Positions 23,850 through 36,555 of a stretch of 64,000 bases of DNA are shown in pieces. The notes beneath the pieces are model-generated. The model saw only the letters and a program-made list of their open reading frames with translations. It was not told where the DNA came from and did not search any database. The stretch comes from Tamarix chinensis (taxonomy: Eukaryota; Streptophyta; Magnoliopsida; Caryophyllales; Tamaricaceae), in contig CM060173.1 of assembly GCA_030549775.1 (NCBI GenBank), positions 65,104,367 through 65,168,366 of the forward strand, read 5' to 3'. The first letter of the stretch is position 1; each line of letters begins with the position of its first letter. The position numbers were made by a program, and so were the translations under genes.

Positions 23850-24539
23850 ACCCCCCATGGCAGCCATAATGGACCTTCTGTTTTTGCAGCCCAGAAACTC
23901 CGTCCCTTACCGCCGCCCAATCAGTTGCATATTTCGCCGCCGCCGGTGATCGCCGCAACAAACGCCGCCCATCGAGACCATCCCTGCACCCTCCTCTATG
24001 AAACTAGACCACCACCACCCATTGCCTTGCCCTGCACGTGCCGCCCCAGCCGTGCAAAGTCACCACCCCGAACAACCATCTCCAACCCTTCGCTGCCCCT
24101 CGCGCTGCCTCTTGCTGCCACCCTCGCCGCAACCAATGCCTCATCCACCCTCCAAAACATCCAGCAGACCTCCCTTTACCTTCCCATACCTTCATCTTCC
24201 CCTGCCTCCCTATCCTTCTACCTCCCCCATTTTTCCACCACCCTCCACCACCTTCGGCGGCCCGCCGCCACTCCCAGCCATGCCACCACCCTCATTCCAC
24301 CCCTCTTCACTTGTTGCATCTTCCTCCACCTCAAACACCCCTCCACTTCCCCTCTCTTAGCCTACATACCCATCTTTCCCTCTCTTCCTCCTCCACCACT
24401 GCCGCTGTCGCCGCCACGCGCCGCCGTCGGTTCCACTAATAACCTGAGGTGGTGCTCCAACTTCCCTAGCCCCTAAATTATTTTCTATAAGTGTTAATAA
24501 TTTTATTTAAAATTACTAGTATTATCCTCAATATTACTA

Positions 24540-24570
24540 TTATTATTATTATTAGTGTTTTATTATCATG

Positions 24571-24611
<41 letters not shown>

Positions 24612-24704
24612 GTATCCTCCTTATATCCTAACTTAATTTCAGAAAATACTTATAACTAGGTCAAACTATTTAAAAGGCTACAACTTTAGCATTTAAAATG
24701 GTTA

Positions 24705-24774
<70 letters not shown>

Positions 24775-24857
24775 TATTTCTATTACTACTACTAATACTA
24801 TCATCATTATTATTATTACTAACAACTTTAGTGTTAATATAGTTATCTCTATTGTTG

Positions 24858-24897
<40 letters not shown>

Positions 24898-25168
24898 TAC
24901 TATTACTTAAACTAACTTTATGATTTTCCTAACCAATAATAATATTATCATTAATAATGGTCTACAACTTTAGAGCTATTATGATTAAGACTTTTCCTCA
25001 TTTAATATTATTATTATTACTAACCTCACTATTATTCCTATTATTATTACTAATGCTAGCTATGGCTTATTATCATTATCTTTACTATTATGGTAAACCT
25101 TTTAACCATTATATTAATATTACCATTTTTACTATCATTACTATTAGTATTATTATTAATAATTATTA

Positions 25169-25202
<34 letters not shown>

Positions 25203-25680
25203 CCATTACTATTATTATTATTATTATTTCTACTTAACCCAACTTTATTTCTATTATTCTTGTTATTATTTCCATTATCATTATCATTACTTCCTTACTA
25301 ATATTGTTAATACTAACCTTGTCCTTTATCACTTTTATTTATTTATATAAATATTTGGACCCTTATATTATTATTACCATTTCAGTTACTATTATTATTT
25401 CTGTTGTTATTATTATTATACTTAACAGTATTATCATTATCATTATTACTATTATTATTTTTTATTTAAACCAAAGTTGGCATATTATCATTTATTTTTA
25501 AAGAAGAAGAATACTTAACCTTAGTATTTTACTATTTAATATTCGAATATTACTAATATTATTCCTAATGCCCTTGTCACTAACATTATTAGTTATTACT
25601 ATTACTATTATTATTATTACTGTTATTACTATTATTGTTATTATTTCTATTATTGTGACAAAAACATTTGAAGCCTTATA
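24540..25680. repeat. ATT/TTA-rich trinucleotide region in unit A
   Basis: Several perfect (ATT)n runs (about 24571-24611, 24706-24783, 24856-24900, 25172-25200) lie in a degenerate ATT/ACT background. The Ile-only frames inside are not genes. Confidence 0.9.
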
Positions 25681-27329
25681 TTATTATTATCTAAAATATA
25701 ACTTTTATCATTATTATATTTAGGAATATTTGTACTTTGTTGGTATTTTAATTATTATATTATTATGTTAACCCTAACACTAATATTAGACTTAGACTTA
25801 AAAATGCTAGGGTTTCTAGCACTACAAACATTAGCGTGACTATTATTAGTTTTATTATTATTATTATCACTATTTTACTATGGTTAGCATGAACACTATT
25901 ATTATAAGAATAGAGCTAACGGGTCTAATAACATAAGTGTAACAATAAATATAAAAAAATAAATATATTTTGACTAGTAATATTCAGTATACTATTTTTA
26001 AGATAAAACCTTAGTTTTTGTATAATACTCTCTTTAATAATAATAATCCTAACCTTAAACTAGAATAAGGGATGATGGTACTTTGAGGGAAACTAATACT
26101 TAGTATTTTCCCTTTTATAGGTGATCCTAACCAAAACCCTAAGGAGTTATAGGAGCGTGCTCCAAGCCCAGCGTTGCTTTAGGTAAGGATGTAGCTAAGG
26201 CCCTTGCGTGTTATGTGACTTGTATGCCTTGGATGCTTTATATTTCATGCTCTATTATGTATCATATGATTTTCCTTAACTTGTCTTATGTGTAACGCAT
26301 CTTGGAGTTGAGGTATGTTCTGTATGTGTTCTTATGACATGAATATGACATGTATATGTGATGATTGTGGTGCGATATGATATGACCCTCTAAGACATGC
26401 CTACTAAGACAAATGATATCATGTTATGGGAAACGAAAGGACAAAAATAAACAAATGAAAAGTGAGATGCTAAGGTGAATATGAGGTTGACCAAAATGAA
26501 CGAGAGATGAGAACCATGCATGGGAATTCTAGGGTTTGCATGGGGACTTGAGAGTTTGCATGGAGTGGATAAATCTTGCATGGGGATGATCTTTACTTGT
26601 GAAAAGTTGATTTAGGGTGTAAATAAGCTAAGGGGAGAGTTGTGGAGTGATTGGAGACTTGTGAGGAAAAATAGTATGTAGGTCGGTATAAGGGTGTGTA
26701 AGGAACCCGATTAGGGTTTTGGGAGGAAGTAATAATCTGGACATTGTGGAAGTAAAAATGATTAAGGGAGAGTGGAGTATGGGTTAAGAAGGGGGATTTA
26801 CTTTGTGAGGGGTGAGTATGGGTGCCATGGGAGAGAAGAAATGTTGAGTGAGAAATAGAGAGGTTACTTATGGGAGAATAAAGGTACTAGGATTGAGGTG
26901 GTCAACTAGGGCTTTTCAGGTCGCGTGCGGAATCGAGAGGTAAAGTGATATGTTTTGGGATTTGATCTAATTGAGATAAGATGTGGGGCGACGAAGGAAG
27001 TAAAGATAGTGTAAGTGAGAGAAGGTTGGGCCACATCGGCCCAATTACGGTTTTCAAGACCCTTAGGGGGTGATAGGAGGTGGAGTTGATGTCATAAGGT
27101 GTTGGGCCTAACTCACACCCGTAGGGGTTGACCTTTTCATTTAAAGGTAGGTGTAAAGGGAATGGATGTCAGGGTGTGATAAGGGGCGCAGGAGTCTCAA
27201 GATATGGGGCGGGCCCCTTGGGAGGATAGAAGTAGAGGGTAGTTGATATGCATGTCAAGGGTGGAAATCTTTATCTAATAAGACACGAATAAGATACTAA
27301 TTACTTAAAGAGCAAGACTATTCAGCCGG

Positions 27330-27690
27330 GCCCAAACCGATCCACCGGCATAATAGTGGCCAGGTGCCGAGGTGCCTAGAGACCGATCCATCGGCATGTA
27401 ATAGTGGTTAGGTGCGTTCTACCCTATAAGTGACTAATCCACCGGCTATAATAGTGGGGGATCCCGAGCTCAACAAATCAAACATTATGTTGTAAATGAA
27501 TCATGGGAAAGCTACTATATACTTATAGTGAAACACCATGAGAGTCGGGGCCAAACCGATCCACCGGCATAATAGTGGCCAGGAGCGTTCTGCCCTGGAG
27601 ACCGATCCACTGGCATATAATAGTGGTTAGGTGCGTTCTTCCCTATAAGTGACCGATCCACCGGCTATAATAGTGGGGCTCCCGTACTCG
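27330..27690 (+). repeat. CCACCGGC-TATAATAGTGG repeats, unit A
   Basis: Six units of the form GATCCACCGGCATAATAGTGG occur as two triplets. The third unit of each triplet ends GTGGGG and is followed by CCCG and a TC-rich link. The same motif recurs in units B, C and D. Confidence 0.9.
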
Positions 27691-28227
27691 CATGAATTAA
27701 CAAAGATTATGGTGTGAAATGACTACATTTAACAGAGGTTTATGAGGAATTAAGTCTAATTGGATCATAACCGACCTTCATTATCTGGATTAGTGTATGT
27801 AGCTTATGTGAATGTGCCACGTATGCTATGTTGTATGTTTGTATGTTTGGCCTTAGCGCATATGTTACCTTACTCAGTACGTAGCGTACTGATCACCCGT
27901 TTCATGGGTACTGCTCATTCCCACGAGCAGAAGACCCGTCTGAGCTTGTGCAGGTAGGGGATGATGTCTTCGATGCCTACGACACCTACGAGGCATCGGG
28001 TGGGGCTGAGCGTTGTGCCTAAAATGGACCTGGGGATCGAGAGCGACTCGGCCGGACCTATTTCTTTCATTGGAATTTACATTATCGTATTTTAATTGTG
28101 TTTGGTACTATGCTTATGTTTTGAAAACGTACTCTTTGGATTGTAATCCCTAAGTCGCACTCTGGTTTCTATTTGACTTATGTTTTATTCATGATTCATG
28201 CTTAGTGTTAATTTTATTTAGCCTTAG

Positions 28228-28273
28228 CACTTTGTACTGGAACGGTAGGAGTGAACCGATCTGGTACTTGGTG
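28228..28273 (+). other. Conserved LTR stem-loop, unit A
   Basis: A 19-bp imperfect stem built from CACTTAGTACTGGAACGGT-like and ACCGGTCTGGTACTAAGTG-like arms closes on an AGGAGTGA loop, about 100 bp before the LTR end. It is conserved in all four complete units. Confidence 0.75.
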
Positions 28274-28371
28274 TGGCGGTAATGCCCCCGAGTTTACGGT
28301 TTTATCTTTCACTTCCGCTAAACCTTTTGATTTAAACGAAATTTTTCAGTAGTAAATTTGGGGGTGTTACA

Positions 28372-29651
28372 ATAACACAAGTGTTATTAGTATATGAAAA
28401 TGTCTTAAAATGATATAAAAAATCCTAAGGGTATGATCGATATTTTATATATGAAATGTTGAAGTTTAATGTTAATTTTTAGATATGATGTTGAGCATGA
28501 TATATTAAAGAGTTGCATCAATTTTAGAAAGTTGGTGACTTTTATAGATGAAGTTATGAGTTAAGGATGATGTAATGTTTTAATGAAGGAATTATGGTAT
28601 TTTCCCTTACGTAATGCCACTTTTGATCTTGCTGTCTTACCTTATGTATTATTGTCCTTCATGTGTTCATAGCATGTTTAATTTAGTTAAGTTTGATGTA
28701 TTTCTAAGTGTTTTTAATTATGATTTTAGTTGGTATGAAATAATAAATAATCAATATCACATTTAATTAGCGAAAAAAATATCCCATGCAATCAGACAAC
28801 ACTTATAAGCAAAAATATTATGATGATAAGTAAATCAAGTGACGTTTTACTATGTATGAAGTGTCAGTTAATGATCTAATAAAACATTACTAATTAAAAT
28901 GGAATATCAAATGAGGTAGGACTAAAGTGATTCCAAGTGTTGAAACTATTTGATTATATATTTCCTAGTCCTAACATAAATAGAGGACCCTAGTTTGTTA
29001 TATTTGATAGATCCACAACTTTATAAAGGGTATGCATATTTAAGGATTAGAGGCTTACTAGTAAACTAGGCATATTTTTACCTTGAATGTGAAATTATCA
29101 GTGAGGTTGAATGTCTTTTTCATTTTCGAGAAAAAGGGGTGAGTAAGAATTATAATATAAGTGAGATTAACTATCTTTCTTTCATCTGCAGGAGAAAGAG
29201 GAGAAGAATGGTTGTTATCAATGAGTCTTGGATCTCAATGTGACTAAGCAAATAGATTTGTATGATCACCTAAGTATTAATTTTAACTAATTTTCCTCTT
29301 ATATCATCTTGTATCATGCTCATATATACAATTATAGTATCTATCTTGTCATTAGGTTGTTTGTGCTATGCATACCTTATTGTGTTGATATGTATTGTTA
29401 GTTTAATTAGTAAGTATTGTAATTATCACTCTTTTTATTAGCGCTACTCATCCCCACAAGCTGATACCATCTTATTTTGTGGGTAATTATTGATTAATGT
29501 TTTTGATGCAATTACCTAAAGTGAGTGTTTATGTATTGGTTTAATTGTATGATTATATATATATATATATATACTTCTAGTATTCTATTTTCTAAGTCTC
29601 AATTCTCTACTTTGTAATCTTGTATCATTGTGGAGTCAGGTTTTTTACACA
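28372..29651 (+). mobile_element. Degenerate relative of the LTR family (F, left part)
   Basis: Scattered matches to the A/B family include GGGTATGCATATTTAAGGATTAG near 29028 (near-identical to 33226 in unit B) and CTACTCATCCCCACAAGC near 29446 (compare the GCTCATTCCCACGAGC site in A). Unit B interrupts it; the piece after B (34414-34571) ends AATTTTGGGATGTTAGA, like a mutated LTR terminus. Left limit and identity are uncertain. Confidence 0.4.
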
Positions 29652-31619
29652 TATGTGTAATACCCCAAAAATTTGGAAAACCTATATTTTAATAAATGAC
29701 TTTATTTGAAATAAAATTTACTTGTAAAATTATTTATTTTAATTATTTTATGGATTTTAGAGTATATAAATTTGGGTAAGATTATTTAATAAATTAAATA
29801 TAAATATTTTGCTAATTATCATATTATTTTTATAAATTCCCAAACTAATATTTTACCAACTTTATCCTTTTTAAACTAATATATTAGATTATAATAAATT
29901 AAATTATTAAATTAAATAATTTATCAAGAATATTACATTTTATGATTTTATAAATTAATTTAATTTATTTCCCCTATTTTCTCATTTTTCCTTTTTTTTT
30001 CCTTCCCCCTTTTCTCCTTTTTCTTCTTTCTTCTCTTTTCTTTTTCTCCTCCTTAGGCCGCCCGCACCGGCCTGCTTCCTTCTCCCCGCGCATTGGGCCT
30101 TTGGCCCGCCTCCCCCTTCCCTCCCTCGTGCGCCGCCCAGCACGCCAGCCCGGCTGGCTCCCTTTCTTTTTCCCCTGGACCGGCCAGCCTTTCCTTTTCC
30201 TCCTTTCCCCGACCGGCCGCCCGCATCCTTCTTTCTTTCTTCTTCTTCTCAGGCGACAACAACCCGACCCTCTGCAGCTGCCGCCCGACCACCTGCGACT
30301 GCCGCCGCCTACCGCCGCACCTGCCCCTGCTACTCCCTCCCTCTACCCTGTCCTCTTCTCCCCTCTTTCGAGCCGAGCTACCCCTGCACCCTATCCATGT
30401 CTGCAACTCCCTCCTTCCCGTCGCCACCCTCTCCTTGCTGCCCTATGCCCTGCCATCTGCCCCCTTGCCTTTCCTCTTCTTTTCTCCTCCCATTCGCCCA
30501 TTTTCTTGTCCCATTTTTGAGCCATCTTCTTTCCCCCGAGCTCCCTCCTCTCTCCTTCCTTCTTTCCATTTTTTTTTTCTGTTTTCCCTCTGCGCCGCCG
30601 CCGTCCGCCGCTCCGACCGCCGCACCCAACCCCTGTGCCGACCCTTGCCACCACCCCCTACTGCCCTGCACCCCCACGCCGCCCCCTTGAGCCCTACACT
30701 TCCTCCCTTATCCACCCCTTCCTTCTTTTCTCCCCATTTTTCCCCTTATCACTAGCCATCTTCGCTACCGTATCCGCCGCCTTCAGCCGCCACGAAACCA
30801 TCCTTGGCCACCACCAACACCCCTTCTTCACTCCTGCATCCTTACCTTGCCTCCAAACCTCCCCCAACCACCCTCTTTTCTAGCCCAAAGACCTCAACCC
30901 GAACATGGCTCATTTTCTTCCTTCACCCCTCTTCGAGCCTTTTCCCCTCCCATTTATGCATGACACTCACGCTGCTCATGCATCGTGAGCTTTTCCCCTT
31001 GTGTTGGAAATTGTTTGGAAAATTTTTGAGGTATAATGATAATTATTTAAAGTGTTTTATTAAATAAATTTCTTTTATAAAGCCTTATCCTTTTTATTTC
31101 TTATTTCTAACACAATAGTGATGAATGTTATTTTAGGTGTTGAATTGCTAATTATGCTTGGTAAGGTTTGACATTTTGCGGGATTAAGGTAATCGTTAAA
31201 TCCCGCTTAAATGCATGGATTAACGCATGTTATCACATTAGGCATTATTAATGTGTATTATGCTTGATATATGCTGCTTAGCATATTATATGTGGTTATT
31301 GTGTTTATTGATGAAAAGGAAGCATGATAGATTGATGGTATGTATGGGGATAATATTTAAGGTAATAATTTGGTGGTTAGGGAAAATGTTAATTATTATC
31401 CATGTTGTCATATGCTATGGTGATATTTAATACATGGTTAATATTTTGCTAGCATTAGGGGGATTTTATTAATGTATATTGTACAAGAGTATGGCCTAAT
31501 ATATATATATATATATATGTGCTAATAAGCATTATATTAATTGTAAGAGTCATGGATGAGGCATTAAAGTTAATATTTCATGTAGTATTAATAACAATTT
31601 AAAAATAAGGGTGTATATA

Positions 31620-32790
31620 AAATGGTAAATTTGTTAATAGAAGGAGAAATTAATAATTTTGGATGTAGGGGGTAAAATTGTAACTTTGTGAATAAAGGAT
31701 GAAATAGTAATTTTGTAATAAAAGGGGGCAATTTGGTAATTTTGTAATAAAAGGGGCAACTTGGTAAAAAAAAAAAGGGAATGGTAATTTGGTAAATTGT
31801 AATAAAAGGACAATTTGGTAATGTTATAATAAAAGGGTAAAATTGTAATTTTATAATTAAAGGGCAAAATAGTAATTTTATGATTAAAGGGCAGAATGGT
31901 AATTTGGAAATTAAAGGAGGTAAGATAGTAATTTTATAAGGATAAATGGAAATATTATGAGTAAAAGGGCGATATGGTAATTTTTGGGAGTTAAGGGGGT
32001 AAAATGGTAAATTTGAAGGTAAATGGGTAAAACGGTAATTGTGTAAATCAAAGGGGTAAAAGTGAACATTGGAAAGGAGTAAATTGGAAATAATAATTAT
32101 TGAGAAGGGTAAAATAATAAGTTAAATAACTAAAGGGTAATTTGATAATTTAATAGTAGAGAAGGGTAAAATGGTAAATATGATAAATGTGAGGGATAAG
32201 TTGGTAATTTAACCGACTGGAGGGTATTTTCGTAATTTTGGATAATGGAGTAGGGTAGTTGGTAATTATGACAATTAAGAAGGGCAATTCGGTAACTTAA
32301 ATAACTAAAGGGTAATTTGGTAAATTTAATAACGGAGAAGGGCAAAATTGTAATTATGATCATATGCGAGGGTAATTTGGTAATTTCACCAACCAAAGGG
32401 CAATTTGGTAATTTTGACAATGAGGAAGGGTAGTTTGGTAATTGAGAATAAAGGACGGTAAATTGGTAATTAACTAAATAAAGGGTTAATTTGGTAATTA
32501 GGATAAGGAGGAAGGGTAATTTGGTAATTTGACCAACTCAAGGATAATTTATTAATTATAATAAAGGAGAAAGGGGCAAAGAGGTAATCTAACCAATTAA
32601 ATGGAAAGTATATTAAGTGTAATAATTATTAAGGGGGAATTAATGTCCTAATAAGCATGATAAATAATTTAGTAACCTAAATCGAATAAGGGATAACTTG
32701 GTGATTTTGTAACAAGGAGGGTAATATGGTAATTTATCAAATAAGGAAGGGGAGACGTAGTGATTTTATAAGTAAAGGGGTAAATAAGTA
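31620..32790. repeat. GGTAATTTGGTAAAAGGG-type minisatellite private to unit B
   Basis: About 1.15 kb of degenerate ~25-35-bp units of the pattern AAAGGGnAAnnTGGTAATTTTGTAAT. Reverse-strand frames of 77-96 codons spell the repeat (KLTKLPFYYNY-like) and are not genes. Units A, C and D lack this array at the corresponding place. Confidence 0.9.
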
Positions 32791-33260
32791 GTTTGTATCT
32801 AGTATATCATTATGATTGTGGAATTCGTAACATGGCTCTAATAGTGTTGATTAACGAGGTAAGAATATTTGATGATTAGTAAGTATCACGAGAATGAGTT
32901 TTAATTCGGAAGTAGAGGAGTTTAGGATGGCCTTAATGATTCTCCTATGTTACTTTGGATGACCATCTGAATAAGAAATTTATGATGATATCTGATCAAT
33001 TAGAAGAGGAAATATCTTATTGTCGTGCCCTTTGTGATCACCCTTAATTAAGACACTAATACTTAAAGTGAAAGACCTCGAGATCGGGAATGGTGACTCC
33101 TTAGGGGTCGCTACCCTAAGGATGTGGTTTATTCCACGATTATTATGGTATTTGCTGGTGTGCCTTTGTGCCCCAGCCAGGCCCTACATCTTACTCTTTC
33201 TAGCTCTACGGACCTAGTTAGGGGGTATGCATACTTAAGGATTAGGTGTCCTCGTCGGTA

Positions 33261-33396
33261 GGGTACTGAGTTCGCTTTATGCAGTAGTACGACCAGGGTA
33301 CCTTTGCGTCCTTGGGTTACTAGTTGAAGGGTACTGAGTTGCTTTTATGCACCAGTGCGACCGGTGTACCTTTGTGTCCCGGGTTCTTGATCTCCC
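33261..33396. repeat. Two-copy 68-bp tandem repeat
   Basis: GGGTACTGAGTT...GCTTTATGCA begins at 33261 and again at 33329, each followed by GTGCGACC- and GTACCTTTGYGTCC-like parts. Lies inside unit B. Confidence 0.8.
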
Positions 33397-33502
33397 TATC
33401 GAGGCAAATAAAATGGAGTTGTTGTGCTGAATAAAAAGGGAAAATACTAATTGTTAAAGTGAAAGATTAACGAGCCGGGACCAGTTGATTTATATGATGA
33501 GT

Positions 33503-33665
33503 ACCGATCCACCGGAAATAATAGTGGCCCAGGGTGTTTTGCCCTAATTGATGTTCATGAGTATTGATCCACCAGATATAATGGTGGCCCAGGATGTTTT
33601 ACCCTGGATGATATATATATATATATACACGTATTCCGACCCACCGACCAGAATAGTGGAGGTCC
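33503..33665 (+). repeat. CCACCGGC-TATAATAGTGG repeats, unit B
   Basis: Three diverged copies (GATCCACCGGAAATAATAGTGG type), each linked to a 'tgttttgccct' segment, at the position equivalent to those in A and D. Confidence 0.8.
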
Positions 33666-34262
33666 CGAGCTCAATAAAATTTATTTTGGATGTGAATGAG
33701 TTATGGAAAAATACTAGTCATTGAGACGATTGATTAATGGCCTCAGGGCCCGAAAAATATCTCGATTACTCATCATGGCCTATTGATATTGGTGGATTGG
33801 TTAAGGAATATATGAAAGTTGAATTTTACGTATACGCTATTAATGTATGATTGAATTATTGGATGTACAAATAATTGGATCCGAATACCATGTTTATACC
33901 TATGGTTATATCTGAATGTAGTAGTATCATGTGTAATATGGCGTGCCTGTATTTTAAGTGCGTTTTTAAAGGATTACTCAGTACCGTAGTACTGAAGGGT
34001 TCCCTTCATGGGGCCCCTGCCTATTCAATGGGCAGTACCCCTTGCAGGTTGTATTCATGTGCTATTCAAGTGGGCCCTTGGGGAGAGCGTAAGGTACTGT
34101 CCGGAAATTTTTAGGGTTTTAATTTGTCTCCTTTAAATTCAACGTATTTGTATTTTGTAATCACCGTGGTTGGATGTTTCTCTTATAAAGTATTTATCGT
34201 GCTACTCTGATCTTCAAATGCTTAAGTTCTCGTAAAATTGTATTTTAATCCTTTAACCTTAG

Positions 34263-34308
34263 CATTTAGTACTGGAACGGTATGAGTGAATCGGTCTGGT
34301 ACTAAGTG
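34263..34308 (+). other. Conserved LTR stem-loop, unit B
   Basis: Arms CATTTAGTACTGGAACGGT and TCGGTCTGGTACTAAGTG with loop ATGAGTGAA. Same place and pairing scheme as in units A, C and D. Confidence 0.75.
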
Positions 34309-34413
34309 TGGCGGTAATACTCCCAAAGTTCACGGTTTATTAAATTGCTTCCGCTAACTTTCTTTTAATTAAACGAAATTTTTCAGTAGTGAATTTTGGG
34401 GGTGTTACATATG

Positions 34414-34571
34414 TCTCTAGATATGAGTTGCTTTTTAGCTTTGTACCAGCCAAATATTGGGTATAAAGAATAAATTTTATAGGTTGGGTGCAAAATAACA
34501 CCCAATACTTTATTATTATTATTATTATTGCAAAAACAAAATTATTAATTAACTAATTTTGGGATGTTAGA
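34414..34571 (+). mobile_element. Degenerate relative of the LTR family (F, right part)
   Basis: Continues F after unit B and the second TATG. It contains an (ATT)n run at about 34512-34529 and ends AATTTTGGGATGTTAGA, close to the AATTTGGGGGTGTTACA terminus of the family. Confidence 0.4.
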
Positions 34572-34584
34572 GTAGATCTTGAAA

Positions 34585-35190
34585 GTACATTTCTACTTGG
34601 AAAGGTATATCCTCTGCTCTTCCTATCCTTAAGAAAGGTATCCATTGGGATATATGTTGTGGTTTTTCTATTATTTTTTTTATTATCAATGGGCTAGTGA
34701 TTTTACCATTCGCAATGATATACATGGCCCTATGGATCCTAACCAAGAGAAACTAAAAGTTAGTGATTTGATTGGGCAAAGTTCCCTTGATTTTGAAAAG
34801 TTGTATCTGGCATTCCCACCTGATGTTTTGGATATGATTAAAGGTACTTCCATCCCTTGATATCACAAGTTGTGATTCACAACCTCTTTCTAGACATTCC
34901 CACCTAAAAGTTTGCTTCTAAAAGACAATTCACCACTAATTCTACTCACAACCCCTTCCCTCCACCATGCACAACTATTCTTAGGATTGGATGTGGAATT
35001 GGAAGTTAGATGCTCACCCTCAATTGCAGTATATGTTTTAGCTCATCCAACATGGAAGTCTTACCATTATAACAAGCCTCCACCTAAAAGGTTTACTATA
35101 AGATGATATTTATCCTCTCTACAAAACTAGCACCAAGCTGCCTTTTTAGATTATGTCACTATACTTACACCTATGAACTTTTTTTGAGAT
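34585..35190 (+). pseudogene. LINE (non-LTR) reverse transcriptase C-terminal fragment, left part
   Basis: Frameshifted plus-strand reading gives WKGISSALPILKKGIHW, then DFEKLYLAFPPDVLDMIKG (the LINE 'FPPxVLDxI' segment), then WNWKLDAHPQLQYMF and LTIITSLHLKGLL of the zf-RVT domain. This is the part between reverse transcriptase and RNase H in plant L1-type elements. Stops and shifts show it is dead. The RNase H part resumes at 40309, after insertions. Confidence 0.75.
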
Positions 35191-35327
35191 ATTCGAAGCC
35201 TCAAACTTTTTTTTATATATAATCAATCATACTTCCTAGACTTGATCAAAATAAATAGCCTTTATACAAATGAACAAATTTGGGATATCCCTTAGAATAT
35301 CTATAGCACCTTGAGTCGATATGACCA

Positions 35328-35607
35328 TGTGGGGGTTACCTTAGAATGCTTTTAGATTGACCGGTTGACCCCACAAATTAACACGAGTCCTTTCATCATG
35401 CTTTGTCTTCACTCACGCACTTTCTGAGAAATTTTTTAAAAAATTTTGAAACTTCCCAGGAGGGTCACCCATCCTAAAAATTGCTCCATAACCAGTACAC
35501 TTAACTGTGGAGTTCTTAGGAATGAATCATCAAAAGGATGGTATACCATGTTGATATAAATAGCCAGATAAATTATTATAACACTCCGCTCAATTTGGGG
35601 TATTACA
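35328..35607 (-). mobile_element. Cassandra TRIM LTR carrying 5S rRNA-derived sequence
   Basis: On the minus strand it begins TGTAATACCCCAAATTGAG, the Cassandra LTR start. At 35454-35530 it carries the reverse complement of the 3' half of plant 5S rRNA, including AACTCC.CAGTTAAG (box A region) and an intact box C GGATGGGTGACC followed by CTCCTGGGAAGT. Length (~280 bp) suits a Cassandra LTR, but no second LTR or TSD was found (GACCA versus ATATC), so it may be a solo or truncated LTR. It is not a functional 5S gene: the 5' half is absent. Confidence 0.75.
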
Positions 35608-35870
35608 ATATCATTATCATTCAAAACTTAGCTTCGAATTGGAATAGAATAAATTGTGAAATTTTTCAAAAGACATTTAGTGTTAATTTGGAGACTTAGG
35701 TTAGAAGGAAAACTATGAAGTGGTTTTATCTCTTAGAAAGAAAACGATGAATCAAGATAAATGAGGCTTTTGTTGTAACACCCCAAAATTCACTATTTTT
35801 TTTACTTTGAAAGTAGGAGAAATTAAAACACTTAATTTGAAACCCGTGAATTCTGGGGATGTTACCGCCA

Positions 35871-35916
35871 CACTTAGTACCAGACCAGTTTATTTCTACC
35901 GTTCCGGTACCAATTG
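35871..35916 (-). other. Conserved LTR stem-loop, unit C
   Basis: Minus-strand arms CAATTGGTACCGGAACGGT and ACTGGTCTGGTACTAAGTG with loop AGAAATAA. The loop differs from the other units while the stem is kept. Confidence 0.75.
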
Positions 35917-36555
35917 CTAAGGCTAAGAAAACATTATCAGTAATACCATACAAATTCAAATTTATAAAAACAGAAATCAGAGTACACGCAAGTATTACAT
36001 AATTCGAAATGTCAACTATTGTTTTTCAAATAATAATTAAACAACATTGATAAAATTGTTTCTGCAACTTAAACATAATAAAAATAACATGATTCATAAA
36101 TTAAAAATAGAACGACCACGTCTCTCTAGAAATTGATCCAACCTAGCTATCACTTTGCCCCTCCTGATGTCCCATAGACATCGATAGCGTCAAAGTAAAT
36201 ATCTCCTACCTGCAATAGATCAGACGGGCCTTCTGCTCGTGGGAATGAGCAGCACCCATGAAACGGGTGATCAGTACGCTACGTACTGAGTAAGATGAGC
36301 GAATACTAAGGCCGACATATAACACATTAATTCATGCAGGATAATGATCAACATACATTTACAAACCCACACATATGATACATAGAAGCATAAAATGAAA
36401 TCCATAACTTAATATCAGCAAGTCCACATATCAGGCCCAAAAAGATCTGGATTAATGATTTAATCTTTCTTTTATCAGGAGTCGATACACACCATATCTT
36501 TTATCAAAAGTCGATACACACCATATTCTTTATCATGTCCATACGAGTATAGGAA

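Larger units (their letters stand above)
23004..28371 (+). mobile_element. Giant LTR unit A (gypsy-type solo LTR)
   Basis: Starts TGAAATACCC and ends GGGGGTGTTACA, a TG...CA unit of about 5.37 kb matching units B, C and D. Order: AT-rich start, 23.3-24.5 kb C/T-rich block (long Pro/Ser frames are by-products), TATA box, 24.5-25.7 kb ATT-rich block, a 'tagggtttgcatgg' zone (26.5 kb), CCACCGGC repeats (27.33-27.69 kb), then the conserved 3' stem-loop. No gag, pol, PBS or second LTR is present, so a solo LTR is the simplest reading. Flanks ATGAA and ATAAC match at only 3 of 5 bases, so the duplication is decayed or the unit arose by recombination. Confidence 0.75.
29656..34409 (+). mobile_element. 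Giant LTR unit B (solo LTR) with target duplication
   Basis: Starts TGTAATACCCC and ends GGGGGTGTTACA (4.75 kb). TATG lies directly outside both ends (29652-29655 and 34410-34413; TATGT if the first base is shared). The layout resembles unit A: AT-rich start, C/T-rich block (30.0-30.95 kb), then a private GGTAATTTG minisatellite (31.6-32.8 kb), CCACCGGC repeats and the 3' stem-loop. No internal retrotransposon genes. It sits inside an older relative (F). Confidence 0.85.

Noticed and set aside
23925..24476. 183-codon Pro-rich frame
   Set aside because: By-product of the C/T-rich block of LTR unit A, directly after its TATA box. Several overlapping frames are open on both strands.
30053..31067. 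Cluster of Pro/Gly/Arg-rich frames on both strands
   Set aside because: Same C/T-rich block in unit B. No conserved motif, and frames are open on both strands at once.
31620..32790. CRISPR-like regular array
   Set aside because: Units are degenerate, variable in length, have no unique spacers, and the genome is a plant's.
35454..35530. 5S rRNA gene
   Set aside because: Only the 3' half of 5S is present, within a TGTAATACCCC-starting Cassandra LTR.
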